DNA from: Sambucus nigra
Taxonomy: Eukaryota > Streptophyta > Magnoliopsida > Dipsacales > Adoxaceae
DNA: 64,000 nucleotides
Assembly (NCBI GenBank): GCA_949130495.1
Contig: CASBWL010000422.1
Coordinates: forward strand, 124,001-188,000
Direction: 5' to 3'
Below, in pieces: positions 1 to 11,217 of this stretch. The position numbers and the translations under genes are program-made. The number at the start of each line of letters is the position of its first letter. The first letter of the stretch is position 1. The notes below the pieces were generated by a model. That model searched no databases. It worked only from the letters and a program-made list of their open reading frames with translations, and was not told where the DNA came from.

Positions 1-641
1 AATTGTAAGCCGACTTTTATGTCGAATCCTTATAGAGATAGGATTATATTTAAGATATGATTGGGGACCGATGAGATGGAGAGGTAGCGTATCCTTAGTA
101 ATGTTCAACTTTAGGAATAAATTGTAAACGCAATAAGATTAAGGGTTCATAGGAGAAATTGAATAGTAGGCTAACTTGAGAATGATTGGATTGTTCTATT
201 GATTATAATATGATTATGTCAAATGGTAGTCGGGGTAGTTACTACATATCTATGCGTGATTAACGATGGGTATCCCAAAATATGATGGGATCATAAAACG
301 AATTTAGGATTGAGCTTGAGGCTTACCGACTATTAGTTAGGTGAGTACCTATGACCGAGATAAGTATCGTGTATTGATGTGCACTTGGATATAGATGGGA
401 TGCATAGTGATTGTTACATACGTTTAACTTGAGTTAGTAATCTTAATGTTGTATATATTAGAAGACTATTCATATCATAGGGACAATGGATGAATATGCT
501 TCAAGTGAGGGATCGTATTTATATAACGAATTAAGTAAAATACGCTTGGGACGACGGCTAGTATAATGAGGATTATGTATGCATAGAGCCGAGTTTATAA
601 ATATCATACATACGGACGAGAGATAGTATGTATATATATAT

Positions 642-689
<48 letters not shown>

Positions 690-918
690 TTAGATAGATA
701 GATAGATAGATAGATATGTCATTATGTGTGTATATATGGCATGAATATTTATACCGTGTGTGATGGTTTGTATATATATGATGTGATTATATGTAGGTAT
801 ATATATATGGTGTGAATCATATATATACTTATTATGTGAGCATACCCGGCACATGCTATCATGGGAAGTTGCGCGATGTGGGTGAGGCCCTTGGCTTAAG
901 GAGCAGGGTGCGTATAGT
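1..918 (+). repeat. R1 5' LTR, segment 1
   Basis: This segment aligns base for base, apart from scattered substitutions, with 26289-27153 of the 3' LTR. The main length difference is a microsatellite: (GATA)n here against (TA)n in the 3' copy. It ends at the AGT target of the C1 insertion (916-918). The window starts inside the LTR, so the promoter-proximal end is not visible here. Confidence 0.93.
630..716. repeat. (GATA)n microsatellite inside the R1 5' LTR
   Basis: About 20 GATA units follow a short TA run. At the same place in the 3' LTR (26907-26951) there is only a TA dinucleotide run, so the tetranucleotide expansion arose after the two LTRs separated. Confidence 0.95.
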
Positions 919-940
919 CACTACACCAAAAACAGCAATT

Positions 941-1077
941 TGGCACACCCTGATATTAAAAATCTGGCACAGTTTGAAACTGTGCCAAATTTTGGCACGG
1001 TTTAATGACAATCTGGCACACTTTAAAACAGTGTCAAATTTTGGCACTGTTTTAAAGTGTGCCAAAATTGAGTACAC
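941..1077. repeat. C1 left subterminal repeats
   Basis: Several direct and inverted copies of a motif around TTTGGCACACTTTAAAAC lie just inside the left terminus. In En/Spm elements such subterminal motifs are the binding sites of TNPA. The same motif family recurs near the right end (11218-11520). Confidence 0.85.
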
Positions 1078-1089
1078 TTAACTAAAATA

Positions 1090-1390
1090 TAAAATACCCC
1101 AAAAAAAATCATTATACTCTTTCCCGCTCACCCTCTCTCTCATTCCCGCTCACCCGCTCAATCATCTTTTTAGGTTTCTGAGTTTTGGTTCCTAAGAGGG
1201 TACTCTCTCTCTCTTTCTCGCTCTCTAAATCATCTTCTAGTGTGTGGAGGCTCTTTGTTTTTGGAGGGTTTGTTTTTGTTGTTAAAGAAAATGGGTCAAG
1301 TGAGTTTGTGATGTTTTCCCATTGACTTTCATTACGTATGATATGTGTAACACTGTTTGGTTTTGATTTATGAATCATTACCAATTAATT
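1090..1390. other. C1 pyrimidine-rich leader-like sequence
   Basis: A run rich in CTCTCT and CCCGCTCACC follows the left subterminal repeats. C2 and C3 have the same layout, with a CT-rich untranslated leader after the subterminal array. It may be the relic of the transposase transcript start, but no coding exon follows. Confidence 0.35.
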
Positions 1391-2063
1391 TAGAAATATG
1401 TTGGTTTTTTTTTTATATTTTTCATTTTTGTTTATGAATAATCGCATTTGGGCTGACTCACACAGGTGAACCACAATCGGACTAGCCTCTTTCATAACCT
1501 AATCAGTAGAAATTGGTAATTGGTAAAGGTAGTAATAATATCTGTGACTTATTATTCTGTAATGTTTATTTTTCCTTGGAATCATTTGTTTTATGCCAAA
1601 TTATGTTTGGTGTTATTTTAGTTTTGAGAAAAAAGTAGGTTTTTAAACTGTAAAATCCTTTGGAAGTTCATTACAAAAGTTTATGTTGATTAGGATTAAA
1701 CTACATTAATTCTTATATTTCTTGAGAATCTGTTTTAAGCATTATATTTAGGGCAATTTACAATTAGGTCCCTTGGTAATAATTTTTAAACATTTAAAGA
1801 CAATTTACTATTAGGTCCACTTGTTATGCCACTAGCGTAGACTTCTACAAGAAGAGAATTGGTGGACCTAAGTGTTTAAAATTTGTCAAAATTCCTTTAG
1901 TGTTTAAAATTTATTTGTGAGGGACCTAAGAGTACTTTCTCCTTATATTTATAGTTTTCCTTGAAAACAAGAAGCGGGATGGAAGCGAGACTTGGTTTTT
2001 TATTTTGCACATTGTAGGCACCACATTAGTTTTTATTAGCACCCCTTGCGTCGTTGCCGCCTT
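1391..2063. other. C1 interior, AT-rich, no gene seen
   Basis: No coding sequence was recognised. Between about 1750 and 1935 there are short direct and inverted copies of ATTAGGTCC / GGACCTAA, a small degenerate inverted-repeat region. Confidence 0.4.
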
Positions 2064-2531
2064 CACTACACCAAAATACTATTTTTGTGACTGCCTTCTT
2101 GTAACTGCTAATAGGAGTGACAAAATTTATCACTGCCATTAGGAGTCACAACATTATTTGTAATTGCCATTAGGAGTCGTAAAATATTTGGGTAATGAAA
2201 AATTTGAGTCAATTGGTTTGTCACTGCTAATGATAGTCACAAATCTTACCATATAATTAATTTGTGGCTGCTAAAAGGAGTCACAAGTTTATAACTGTCA
2301 CAAAGAGTCACAAATTTATCACTAAGCTTAAGTTATGACTCTTATGAGCAGTCACAAAATTATTACTGTTATGAAAAATCACAAATTTTAAATTTGTGAC
2401 TGTTATTAGCAGTCACAAATTTGTGACTGCTCGTAGCTGTCACAAGTTTTGACTTAAGACTTAATTTGTGACTGCTACGAGCAGTCACAAATTTGTAACC
2501 GCCGTAGGCAGTCACAAATTTTGGTGTTGTG
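2064..2531. mobile_element. small CACTA-like element or embedded CACTA terminus
   Basis: The segment opens with CACTACACCAAAAT and closes with ATTTTGGTGTTGTG, an imperfect inverted repeat. In between is an array of TTTGTGACTGC and GCAGTCACAAA motifs in both orientations, typical of CACTA subterminal regions but different from the C1 and C2/C3 motifs. The flanking trinucleotides (CTT and GCA) do not match, so it is either a decayed short non-autonomous element or the left end of a longer one whose right end has been lost. Confidence 0.55.
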
Positions 2532-3790
2532 GCAAAATTTTATCTTTGCTTTAATTTCCCTCTTCTCTCTCCTATGTGTAGTCTTCATTCTCCCGCTCCT
2601 ACAATCTCCCGCCCCCTTTATCGACCAAACTTTGAAGTTGGATAACAAAACTTCATCTCTCTCTCTCTCCCTCTTCACTGTAAGCGACCAAAATAGTAAC
2701 TGCTATGTGTTTTTTTTATTTAAATGTGTCTATGTGCGTTTTTTTTATTGCATATGAATTTTGAGGGTAACAGTTGTATGTTTATGTGCGTTTTTTATTG
2801 CATATAAATTTTGATTTAGGTTTTCTTGTAATCTCTTTTTTTATTGTAAATAAGTCTTAGGTCTACGTTTTTTTTTATAAATTTTCGATTTAGGTTAATT
2901 TTTTAGGGTTTTCGATTCTTAGGCACTTACACATACACATTTACTGCCAAAATAATAGGGTTTGGGTTTTCAACCAGTGGCTACTTGATTAATGTTTGTG
3001 ATAACTGTTTCAGCTCCAAAGTAAACCCAAAATCATACTTAATTTACTTATTAGTTGATTCTTGATAGTGAAGTGATTAACATTTATAGCTATTGTACAA
3101 GTAGAATTAGACGAGTGTGGTGAGAGAGATAAGTAAAGGAGTTGAAACTTAGCTTAATGCATGGAGATGAGGAGTCATTCAAGGTCTTAGAATACAATGT
3201 TGGCATGTTTTTGGGACACTAATATATTAACTCTAAGCATGGCATACAATAAACGTAGGACTGACTCTAAATATTATTTAAGTGTGTGTGTGTGTGTTGC
3301 GTCTAATACGACATTGTTTCTCAACTCTATTTCTTGTTTCAAATGTAGAAGGGAAATATTTCATTATAAAAATATTATTCTGGGATTATCATTATTTATT
3401 TGTGTTTTTTGGCAGGAAGACAAATTAAATGATCAGATCGACTAAGTTAATCTAGTCCCAGACATTCAAGTTATAGTATCGTCGAATTGATATGGACAAA
3501 GGTAATTTTAATTCTTGGTCATTAACTAATATCATTAGTATTTGTACTCAATTGATTTGTAATGGTGATAGGAGGTTGAGGGTGAGCCAATTGAAAACCC
3601 GAATTGTCAATTGGTTGTTGTTCTATAGTTTGAAGATTAATTTATGAAAATATTTGTATAGTTGTTTGTGTGAATTTTAGTTAAAATTATTGATATTGTG
3701 TTTATTAATTCACGTCCTTCGTAAGTAGTTCATGCCATCCAAGTTAGAATTATTGATTGTCTACACTTGTTTATGTGAGTTTACTATTCA
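2532..3790. other. C1 interior, AT-rich, no gene seen
   Basis: It begins with a CT-rich stretch (2555-2670) like the leader regions of the other CACTA elements. The rest is T-rich sequence without a recognisable domain. A short (TG)n run is present at about 3280-3296. Confidence 0.4.
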
Positions 3791-3799
3791 ATATGAAAG

Positions 3800-4575
3800 T
3801 AATTTAAGGGAAGTGATCATCATCGGAATCCCGATTTTCCAAAATTGGCTAGTTGACATTTGTTTTGGAATTAAAAACGGAACTTAGGTCGGGGAAACTA
3901 AAAAAAACAATCGTGTGGCCCGGATAAAAGTACATACACCCTAAGCATTACAAAGTAACTTGTAGGAAGTTGCGTGTCTCATCGGGTTCCTGGTTTTGAA
4001 ATTGACTAGTAAGAGCTCGCTTTGGGGTTAAAATGGAATTTAGGGGTGAAAATTTAAAATAACAATCGAGTGGCCTAAACAAACCCACAAACACCCTAAA
4101 AGGTACAAAAGTAACTTACAGGAAGTGTGAGTGTCCTAATCAGACTCCTGATTCTCGAAATTGACTAGTAGACATTCGTTTTGGAGTTAAAAGTGGGCAT
4201 TGGGGTGTAAAAAGCTAAAATAATAATGAAGTGTCCCGTAAAGAGGCACGCATAATCGAGATGATACCAATTTTTTTTTTAAAGAAAATGGTCTGTCTAA
4301 ATTAGAATATCAATTTTCAAAATTGATTAGTATATGGTCGTTTTGGGGTTAAAATGGGATTTAGGGGTGAAAACTCAAAATAGCAACTGAGTGACCCAAA
4401 AAGAGGCATGTAAATCTTTAGACGTATAAAAGGAACTTGTAGGAAATGTTCGTGTCCTCATAGGACTTATGGTTTCCCAAATTGACTATTAAACGTTCAT
4501 ATTGGGGTTAAAAGTGGGCTTTTGAGGGTGAAAATTGAAAACAACATTGAAATGGCTCGGATAGAGGTAATTCCA
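3800..4575. repeat. tandem array 1, period about 160 bp, about 5 diverged copies
   Basis: The anchor TTTTGGGGTTAAAATGGG recurs near 3872, 4020, 4182, 4341 and 4500, a spacing of 148-162 bp. Each monomer also carries a GTAACTTGTAGGAAG-like block and a CCCGTAAAGAGGCA-like block. The same blocks occur in tandem array 2 of this element, so the two arrays share an ancestor although they are now strongly diverged. Confidence 0.85.
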
Positions 4576-4644
4576 GGCATAGTTACGCCTAGGCTCCAGG
4601 TTCACCAAGGCTCAACTGCTTCAGACCTACTTGTAGATTTTGTA

Positions 4645-4985
4645 TCAGGCCTGTTCCGATTTGTTGTTTCTAGATTTCCATAACTCGTAAAAAATGACTT
4701 TCGACAGGATGTTATATATGAACTGTTGATGATCTTTTCTAGGCATTTTGAAGCACCATGAAAGCATAATGGATTTGCAAGAGGAATAATTGATTTGAAC
4801 CCTAACTTTGTTACTAAAGTAGTCCCATACTTCTTTAGCTATCTTGCATTGAATGAACACATGCTCTATAGTGTTTTCATAAGCTTTACAACCTCTGCAC
4901 ATTGTGGCCATCATGATGCCTAACTATTGTATCTCAGCTTCTAGTGGAATAGATTTGTTCAGCAGCTTCTAAATGAAATTAGAAA
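4645..4985 (-). pseudogene. LINE (non-LTR retrotransposon) reverse-transcriptase zinc-binding fragment
   Basis: The minus-strand translation includes MCRGCKAYENTIEHVFIQC and then KIAKEVWDYF. This is the CxxC...HxF.xC...A..VW signature of the zf-RVT domain (reverse transcriptase zinc-binding) at the C-terminal side of plant LINE polyproteins. Upstream, between about 4915 and 4985, the same frame continues with KLLNKSIPLEAEIQ and a stop before LGIMM, matching the usual approach to this domain. Only this C-terminal piece is present, interrupted by stops. It is a dead fragment carried inside C1. Confidence 0.75.
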
Positions 4986-5044
4986 TCTAAATAGGATAGT
5001 GTGATTGCCAATTTAATTTCCAACTTAGGAAAGAAGGTCCTTTT

Positions 5045-5215
5045 TGTCTGCAAATGTTGAAGGATGATTTGTACCTCTATTGATTTGATTTGAATTAAGG
5101 TCTAGACAACTAAGAATCCTCAATTGACCAATAGAGGAAGGTATAGGAGCAATGAGATTGTTATGACTAAGGTCTAGATATTTTATAGATTTCAGGATAA
5201 CCAAACTAATTTACC
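5045..5215 (-). pseudogene. leucine-rich-repeat receptor fragment
   Basis: Read on the minus strand, the segment gives LKSIKYLDLSHNNLIAPIPS followed by SIGQLRILSCLDLNSNQI. This is the plant extracellular LRR consensus (LxxLxxLDLSxNxLxGxIPxxIGxLxxLxxLDLSxNxI) for about one and a half repeats. No start, transmembrane segment or kinase accompanies it. It lies directly upstream, on the same strand, of the LINE fragment, so the two may have been captured together or the LINE may have inserted next to it. It is a gene fragment inside C1, not a functional gene. Confidence 0.8.
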
Positions 5216-8200
5216 TAAATTATCATTAGGTCGAGGAGATCTCGAATCCTGAATTTTTTTACGATGATAGTTTTATTAGTTTGGTTATCCATAGGATGTT
5301 TTTACCTTTTTTAGAACGGTTATGTGAGATGCTAGCGATGTGACATAGGATTTTATGCTCCATTTTGACCTTTTCGTTTTACCAGGTCTGTGAATAATTA
5401 ATTTTCAGACCAATCTCCCCCCTCTTTGAGGGGACTGGAAATGACATTATAGCCTCCCCTTCAAGCTCAAAATGGAAAAAACCGCAACTAAATGCAAAAT
5501 CGGTCGCTTCAAGTGCTACCAATGTTTTTGCTTCTTTCGCTTGGAGTATTTAGTTAATTGTAACGTTAGCGTACTATACTTATAATCAAATTGATGCATT
5601 ATTAAAGAACTGTCGTCTGGTATAGAGTTTCTTAAACATGCCCTACTATTGCTAAGAATCAGAGTCCATGACAGAATTTTCACGGTAAAAAGTTCGATCA
5701 TATATTGTAGCCCAGCTCCCTATTTTTCATTATTTTGTTTATTGTTTCTCTTTAGAGTTGGTACTAATCTAGAGATCTTTAATTTTTGTTATTGATAAAG
5801 CCCTTAATTCAATATTAATAAGATTTTAGTATAGATTTCATATTCACATCATATTGCTTATATCAAATTACAGGAAGACCATTTGTTGCCCTTAATTCAA
5901 TATTAATAAGAGTTTAATTTCTCAGATTTTTTTAGGGAGACCAGGGCCACCCCTCCATCCCCCTCTGACTATTGAGCTAGCGATGCAGGGTCATAGTGAC
6001 GTGAAAAATGGATTGTGGGAACTGTGAGGCAATAGTGATGGTTATGGTGATTTTACAGAGAAAAGAGGGAAGGGGAAAAAGGGAAATATTTAGAACCGAT
6101 AACATGTTTTTGACACTAGATGAAAGAATATATAGATTATCTAGAACTATATTAACTTGCTATTAAATTCCCAGTGTTAGATTGATTGGTATATTCACAT
6201 GTATTTAAGGTTCTATATCTGAAATGGTAGGATACACCTGCCTGAACTAAGAACCCAAACAAATTTTTTAAGAGAATCTCCATAGTGGTGTGCAGAAAGA
6301 TAAAATAAAACAACTATAACAGTAGTCATCAAGTGAATGGGAAGAAAAATAACTTAGAAAGATAAAATGTTAAATCACTTAGTGATTTTCAATGCCTTTC
6401 TCAAAAGTGGTTTTAGGGAATTACGAAAAAGTTTTCATTCAAACATAGAGCCTACTTCATCATGATCCAAATAGGGACTTAGCATCTCTCGGTTGCCCTT
6501 TCATTACTCTAGACATGAGTGTCTAATGGCCCCTTAGCAAACTAGCCAGTTCGTGAGCAGGGCGGTTTCCTGACATTGAGCTCCCCGAACAAGATCTCCA
6601 ATGGCTGAAAAATCTCATTTGTTTAAGCCAGATCTGTTTAAAACTAAGATGCATATATGCCATAAATGTAATGAGAATTTAATGCATTCGTTTAACATAT
6701 AAATGAGAACAATAGGTAGTTCAGTGTACAAATTAGAAATTAGAAATTTCCCATTATGACATTTAGTTTACCATCTCCAGTTTTTTGCTCTCCTCAACAC
6801 CATAACAGCTCTATAATGGACTTTAATTATTCGAGTGAGGGTTGTGTTCCAAAGCTGTGATAGAATTCATGCCGAAAATCTTTTGAAGTTCCATCTCCGT
6901 CCTTTTTCACATCTTGGATTGGATAGATCTGAGATACCGAGTTTGTTATCTAGGAAAAGAGATTATTAATGACCCGATATCAGATATTCCTGAGATTGTA
7001 GATTACAGGGAAGAAGTTATCCAATTATGGGATATTTGCACACCAACTAGATTCCCGAGACTGTTTAGAATAATGTAGATGCTATAGAAGTCCCTTTGTT
7101 AGGCGAGTATTTGAACACCAACTAGAGTTCAGTATATATAATATGATTTGGTCATCTTTGTTAGGCGATTAACTGAAATGATATTCTCTTGACGCTTTGG
7201 TCATCTTTGTAGCTGCATGTTTCAGTGTTTTATTTTTATTAATGACATATTGGTGTGCGATTTAAATGATCGATAACGGATGCAACAGTGAGTTGCATTT
7301 TAGGTTCTGTTTGTTTTTTAAATGTATATTGTCATTTGTATAGTTGTATGGACATTTAGCCTTTGTATAAATTCATTTTATAGCTATATAACATTATGCA
7401 CATTTGACAGTATAGGTGTATGGACATTTGACAGTATAACTGTATAGCTGTATGCACATTTGACAGTACAGCTGTATAGGTGTATGCGCATTCATATTCA
7501 TAAAAGATGGATTATTGGGAATGGAAAATCAATATCTCCATTAAATGATGTTTGGTTTAGCACAGTTATCTCTTAGATTATAAATTCTATCAATGCAATA
7601 TTTAAATCAATGCAATCTTAACTTAAATTGAGTAATGATATTAATTTAATATTAAAAGGTCCCTCTGTTTTATCATATTAAAGCAGGTACCTGGTTAAGA
7701 AAAGTGTCAGGATATACATTCCAAACACTTTGCGAGTGATACATAGATAAAGTTTTTTTTCCCTGTTCAGTTTTATGTATTCCTATTGTAAAATTCAATA
7801 TATTTTTAGCGATCTTGATTTCGAATAGTAAGGAATTTGGGGTTGATTTTGATCATTGATGACAGATTTGTAAGAGAGTTTTTTTCTCAGTGTTGAAGTC
7901 TGAGCAGATTGTGCCTAAATTAAATGTTGGCTTGATTTTTAGCTTACCTAGCATCCATTGTTAGCTAGTTATGAATGATAGGCTACGTTGCAAAGCCTCA
8001 CAAAATTTACTGAAATTAATCTCCTATACGGAATATTTGTTTCAAATTTTCATTTTGATCTGAATTTTGGTACACGTATATATCTAATTGTGATGTTTCC
8101 GTCGTGAATTGCTAAATGCCTTTGCCAAATATTTGAGGTTCGATATGTGTTTTGTTAAAGTTGTAGGGAAGAAGTGGCCGTGCTTTTCTGTTCTCCCACG

Positions 8201-8320
8201 CAATGAATTATGTGTTCTTCATTCAGTGTTCTTTTCTCTGCATTATTCATGTCTTTATTTTGTGGATGCTTACTGTATCGAATTTTGTGAATAAATTTCG
8301 ATTTCCTTTTTTGTATTGGC
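5216..8320. other. C1 interior, no gene recognised
   Basis: About 3.1 kb of AT-rich sequence without a convincing coding region on either strand. It contains short local repeats, noted separately at 7380-7495. Confidence 0.4.
7380..7495. repeat. short tandem repeat, ATGCACATTTGACAGTATA unit
   Basis: Three to four imperfect copies of a unit of about 30-35 bp containing CATTTGACAGTA and TGTATGGACATTTG follow each other. No coding content. Confidence 0.7.
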
Positions 8321-8321
8321 A

Positions 8322-8397
8322 GATAGGTTGCAGGACACAGAGATCACCGGTTGACAGAAGTGCTGCATTTATATCGCATACTTCGACAGTTGCCAAG
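8322..8397 (+). other. possible captured exon, unidentified
   Basis: A TTGTATTGGCAG acceptor-like sequence precedes, and AAGTAAGCC follows, as a plausible donor. One frame of the 76-bp segment reads VAGHRDHRLTEVLHLYRILR, which looks protein-like, but I cannot name the parent. It lies about 370 bp upstream of the PEP carboxylase exon and might be from the same captured segment or from another gene. Confidence 0.3.
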
Positions 8398-8770
8398 TAA
8401 GCCATGTACTCTCCTGCAAATCAATTTTGTTTATATATGTTGTCGAGTTATGAGTCATAAAACAGCAAACTTGTGCCAAAAGAATTGAGTTTCTAGCCTA
8501 TGTGATGCTTTGTGAGCTTACACATGTATCATGTTTATATATGTGTGTGCTCGCGTGTGCCCGCGCATATTTGCATATACGAGTCTCCTACACAAGACTT
8601 TGCTTCTATCACGGGAGGAGGCAGAATAGTTGTCAAAAGTCGGTAAAATCTGATGCTAACATTTTCTTCAAAAACTAAAGGGATTATAACACATTTGATA
8701 TTAAAATCCCCCACCCCTTTCCCTGGTCGTGCGGGTTATATGACTAACTTCTTTAATTTTTCCAATGTAG

Positions 8771-8950
8771 ATACAATCTGCATTTCGAACTGATGAAATA
8801 AGGAGAACTGATCCAACTCCATAAGATGAGATGAGGGCAGGAATGAGCTACTTTCATGAGACAATATGGAAAGGGGTGCCCAAGTTCTTGCACCGTGTTG
8901 ACACTACTTTGAAGAATATAGGCATAAATGAGCGTGTTCCTTACACTGAG
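8771..8950 (+). pseudogene. phosphoenolpyruvate carboxylase exon captured by C1
   Basis: The forward translation is IQSAFRTDEIRRTDPTP, a stop, then [34 protein letters not shown] and NERVPYTE. This is an unmistakable match to the conserved N-terminal third of plant PEP carboxylase (known segment: IQAAFRTDEI..TPPTPQDEMRAG..ERVPYNAP). A TGTAG acceptor stands just before it and GAG|GTTAGG follows, so the segment was taken up as genomic DNA with intron flanks. A CAA to TAA change creates an in-frame stop between TP and DEM. The catalytic C-terminal parts are absent. It is a dead gene fragment carried by the CACTA element, without function as an enzyme. Confidence 0.9.
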
Positions 8951-9059
8951 GTTAGGCCTGCAGTATTTTTAATTTTATTCATTTGGGGATTTGTCTTTTC
9001 TTGGTCGGTTCGAATCTGGACCAGTTTATATATATATAACACATTATGCATTGTATTAT

Positions 9060-9225
9060 GCATATGACAGTGAGTATTACAACTGTAATATGCATATTAC
9101 AGTTAACTACTGTAATATGCATATTAGAAGTTGTAATATGCACATTGTGTGGAGGCAATGATCGTTTGACATAGCATATATGTTGCATATATGCTATTGT
9201 ATGCATATATGCATACAGTTATTGC
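9060..9225. repeat. palindromic ATATGCATAT-rich stretch
   Basis: Repeated TGTAATATGCATATTACAG palindromes and TATGCATATATGCATA follow the PEP carboxylase intron remnant. Probably a local expansion able to form hairpins; no coding content. Confidence 0.7.
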
Positions 9226-9259
9226 ATGTATTCTGGGGTCACATGGTCTTCTCACGTTA

Positions 9260-10760
9260 GTAAATACATAACGTAGTCACGGGCCTCTCGATTTTTTAGA
9301 ATATCACGATAATGTGAAAATATATCGATTAAACTTAAAAACAAGCCGTTAAAGGGTGAAAACCCAAACCAGCCCCCAAACGGTCCCGTAAGAGGCACTA
9401 ACACCTCGCATGGGACCAATGTAACTTGTACGAACTGACCACGTAGTTGCAGGTCTACCGATTCGAGAATATGACGATTATGTCAAAATACGTAGATTAG
9501 GCTTAAAAATAAGCCGTTGAAGGGTGAAAACCCAAACCAACCCCCAAATGGCCCCGTAAGAGGCACAAACACCTCGCACGGGACCAATGTAACTTGTACG
9601 AACTGACCGCGTAGTCGCGGGCCTCCCGGTTTGAGAATATGACGATAATTTCAAAATTTGTCGATTTGGCTTGAAAACAAGTCGCTGAAAGGTGAAAACC
9701 CAAACCAGCCCCCAAACGGCCCCATAAGAGGCACGAACACCTCGCACGGGACCAATGTAACTCGTACGAACTGACTGCGTAGTCCCCGGGTCTCCCAGTT
9801 TGAGAATATGACGATAATTTGTAAAAATAACACTTACACTTAAAACCAGGCCGTTAAAGGATGAAAACTTAAACCAACCACCAAGGTTCTAAAAAACGCA
9901 GGGCGTGATCGAGGCGTGGAGGCCAAGCCTTAAGCCTTAGAAGCCTAGGCGGGCCTTGGCGTAAAAAGGCGCGAAAAGGCGTTTAGGTCTTTTTAATATA
10001 TTTTAATATTTTTTAACCATAACAAGGCTATTAAAATACTAAAATTGTACATATCATAAAAATATGTCTGAATATTTGCAAATAAAAATACTATTTGATT
10101 ATTTTGGATGAGATAATGGTCCGGTTTGCAAAAAAATCTTTAAAAGGCGATATCGTTTCACTAAAGCATTGTTGTTTTTAGAGAAAAAGTATGCCTTAAG
10201 GGTTTTACCAAGCATAAGGCGTCAAAATCTTAAGGCGGGGCGTTTCTCCCAAGCCTCAAGCCTAGGCGTGCCTAGGCGAAACCTAGGCGGGTTTTTTAGA
10301 ACAGTGCCAACCACCAAACGTCCCCGTAGGAGGCACGAACACCTCGCACGGGACCAATGTAACTTGTAGGAACTGATCGCGTAGTCCTGGGTTTCTCGGT
10401 TTGGGAATACGACTATAATTTGTAAAAATCAACACTTAGACTTAAAAATAAGCTGTTAAAGGGTGAAAACCTAAACCAACCCCGAAACGGACCTGTAAGA
10501 GGCACGAACACCTCGTACGGGACCAATGTAGCTTGTAGGAACTGACCGCGTAGTCACGGGTCTCCCGGTTTGAGAATATGACGATAATTTACAGAAATAA
10601 CACTTGGACTTAAAAACAGGCCGTTAAAGAGTGCAAACCTAAACCAGCAACCAAACGTCCCCGTAGGAGGCACGAACACCTCGCACGGAACCAATATAAC
10701 TCGTACGAACTGACCGCGTAGTCTTGGATCTCCCGGTTTGAGAATATGATGATAATTTTC
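9260..10760. repeat. tandem array 2, period about 169 bp, interrupted by a MITE
   Basis: The anchor GTAGTC followed by CCCGG/CTC recurs near 9273, 9443, 9611 and 9779, then, after an insertion, at 10381, 10550 and 10718. The spacing of 168-170 bp is very regular. Each monomer includes AAGCCGTTAAAGGGTGAAAA, GTAAGAGGCACGAACACC and GGGACCAATGTAACTTGTA. Apparent open frames on the minus strand at 9478-9833 are by-products of the repeat. Arrays of this sort are common inside CACTA elements. Confidence 0.92.
9885..10306. mobile_element. MITE-like insertion within tandem array 2
   Basis: The 422-bp insert is flanked by a perfect 11-bp direct repeat, CCAACCACCAA, at 9874-9884 and 10307-10317. Its ends form an inverted repeat (GTTCTAAAAAACGC and, at the other end, GGGTTTTTTAGAAC). 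Inside, GCCTAGGCG-type repeats dominate the two sides. The 9-11 bp duplication points to a Mutator-like origin, but no transposase is present, so the superfamily is an inference. Confidence 0.75.
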
Positions 10761-11217
10761 ACTCCTATATGTAATTTTTTAGTTTGAGTAAGTTTTTTTT
10801 GTAAATTACTGGGTTACTAATATCGTATCTTTTTTGTGTCCTATTTTTTTTGCAGGATAACATTTTATCGTTGGCATTTATTCAGGTGGAACACGCAGAG
10901 AACTCAATGGTTTACAACAAGGGGTTTATTCATGATTATATTTTTTTTGTGTTATGGTCGTGCGGGCTTTTGTAGTTTTATTGTTAACTTTTATAGCCGT
11001 GCAAGCTTTTGTAAGTTTATTGTTATATTTTGTGGCCGTACGGGCTTTATTGTAGGCAGGTTTTGTATTAGCAGGTTTTGAAATGTTCAGAAAATAGAGG
11101 AAATTCTGCCCAATTTTTTTTTTGAAGTTTTTATGTACATTAGTTTATCAACAACGTGCAATATTTTCAATTTGTGAATTTTCGTTCTTTCAAATAATTT
11201 TTTTTTCTTTTTATAAA
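10761..11217. other. C1 right interior, T-rich, no gene recognised
   Basis: A TTTTTTTTGCAG acceptor-like site at about 10845-10855 is followed by a short non-conserved reading frame. Nothing here can be matched to a known transposase exon. Confidence 0.35.

Noticed and set aside
9001..9030. GGTTCGAATC, a tRNA B-box-like string
   Set aside because: No A box, no anticodon stem and no acceptor stem can be built around it.
9478..9833. Overlapping minus-strand open frames of 60-89 codons
   Set aside because: They follow the 169-bp tandem repeat and repeat with it; no codon pattern or similarity supports a protein.
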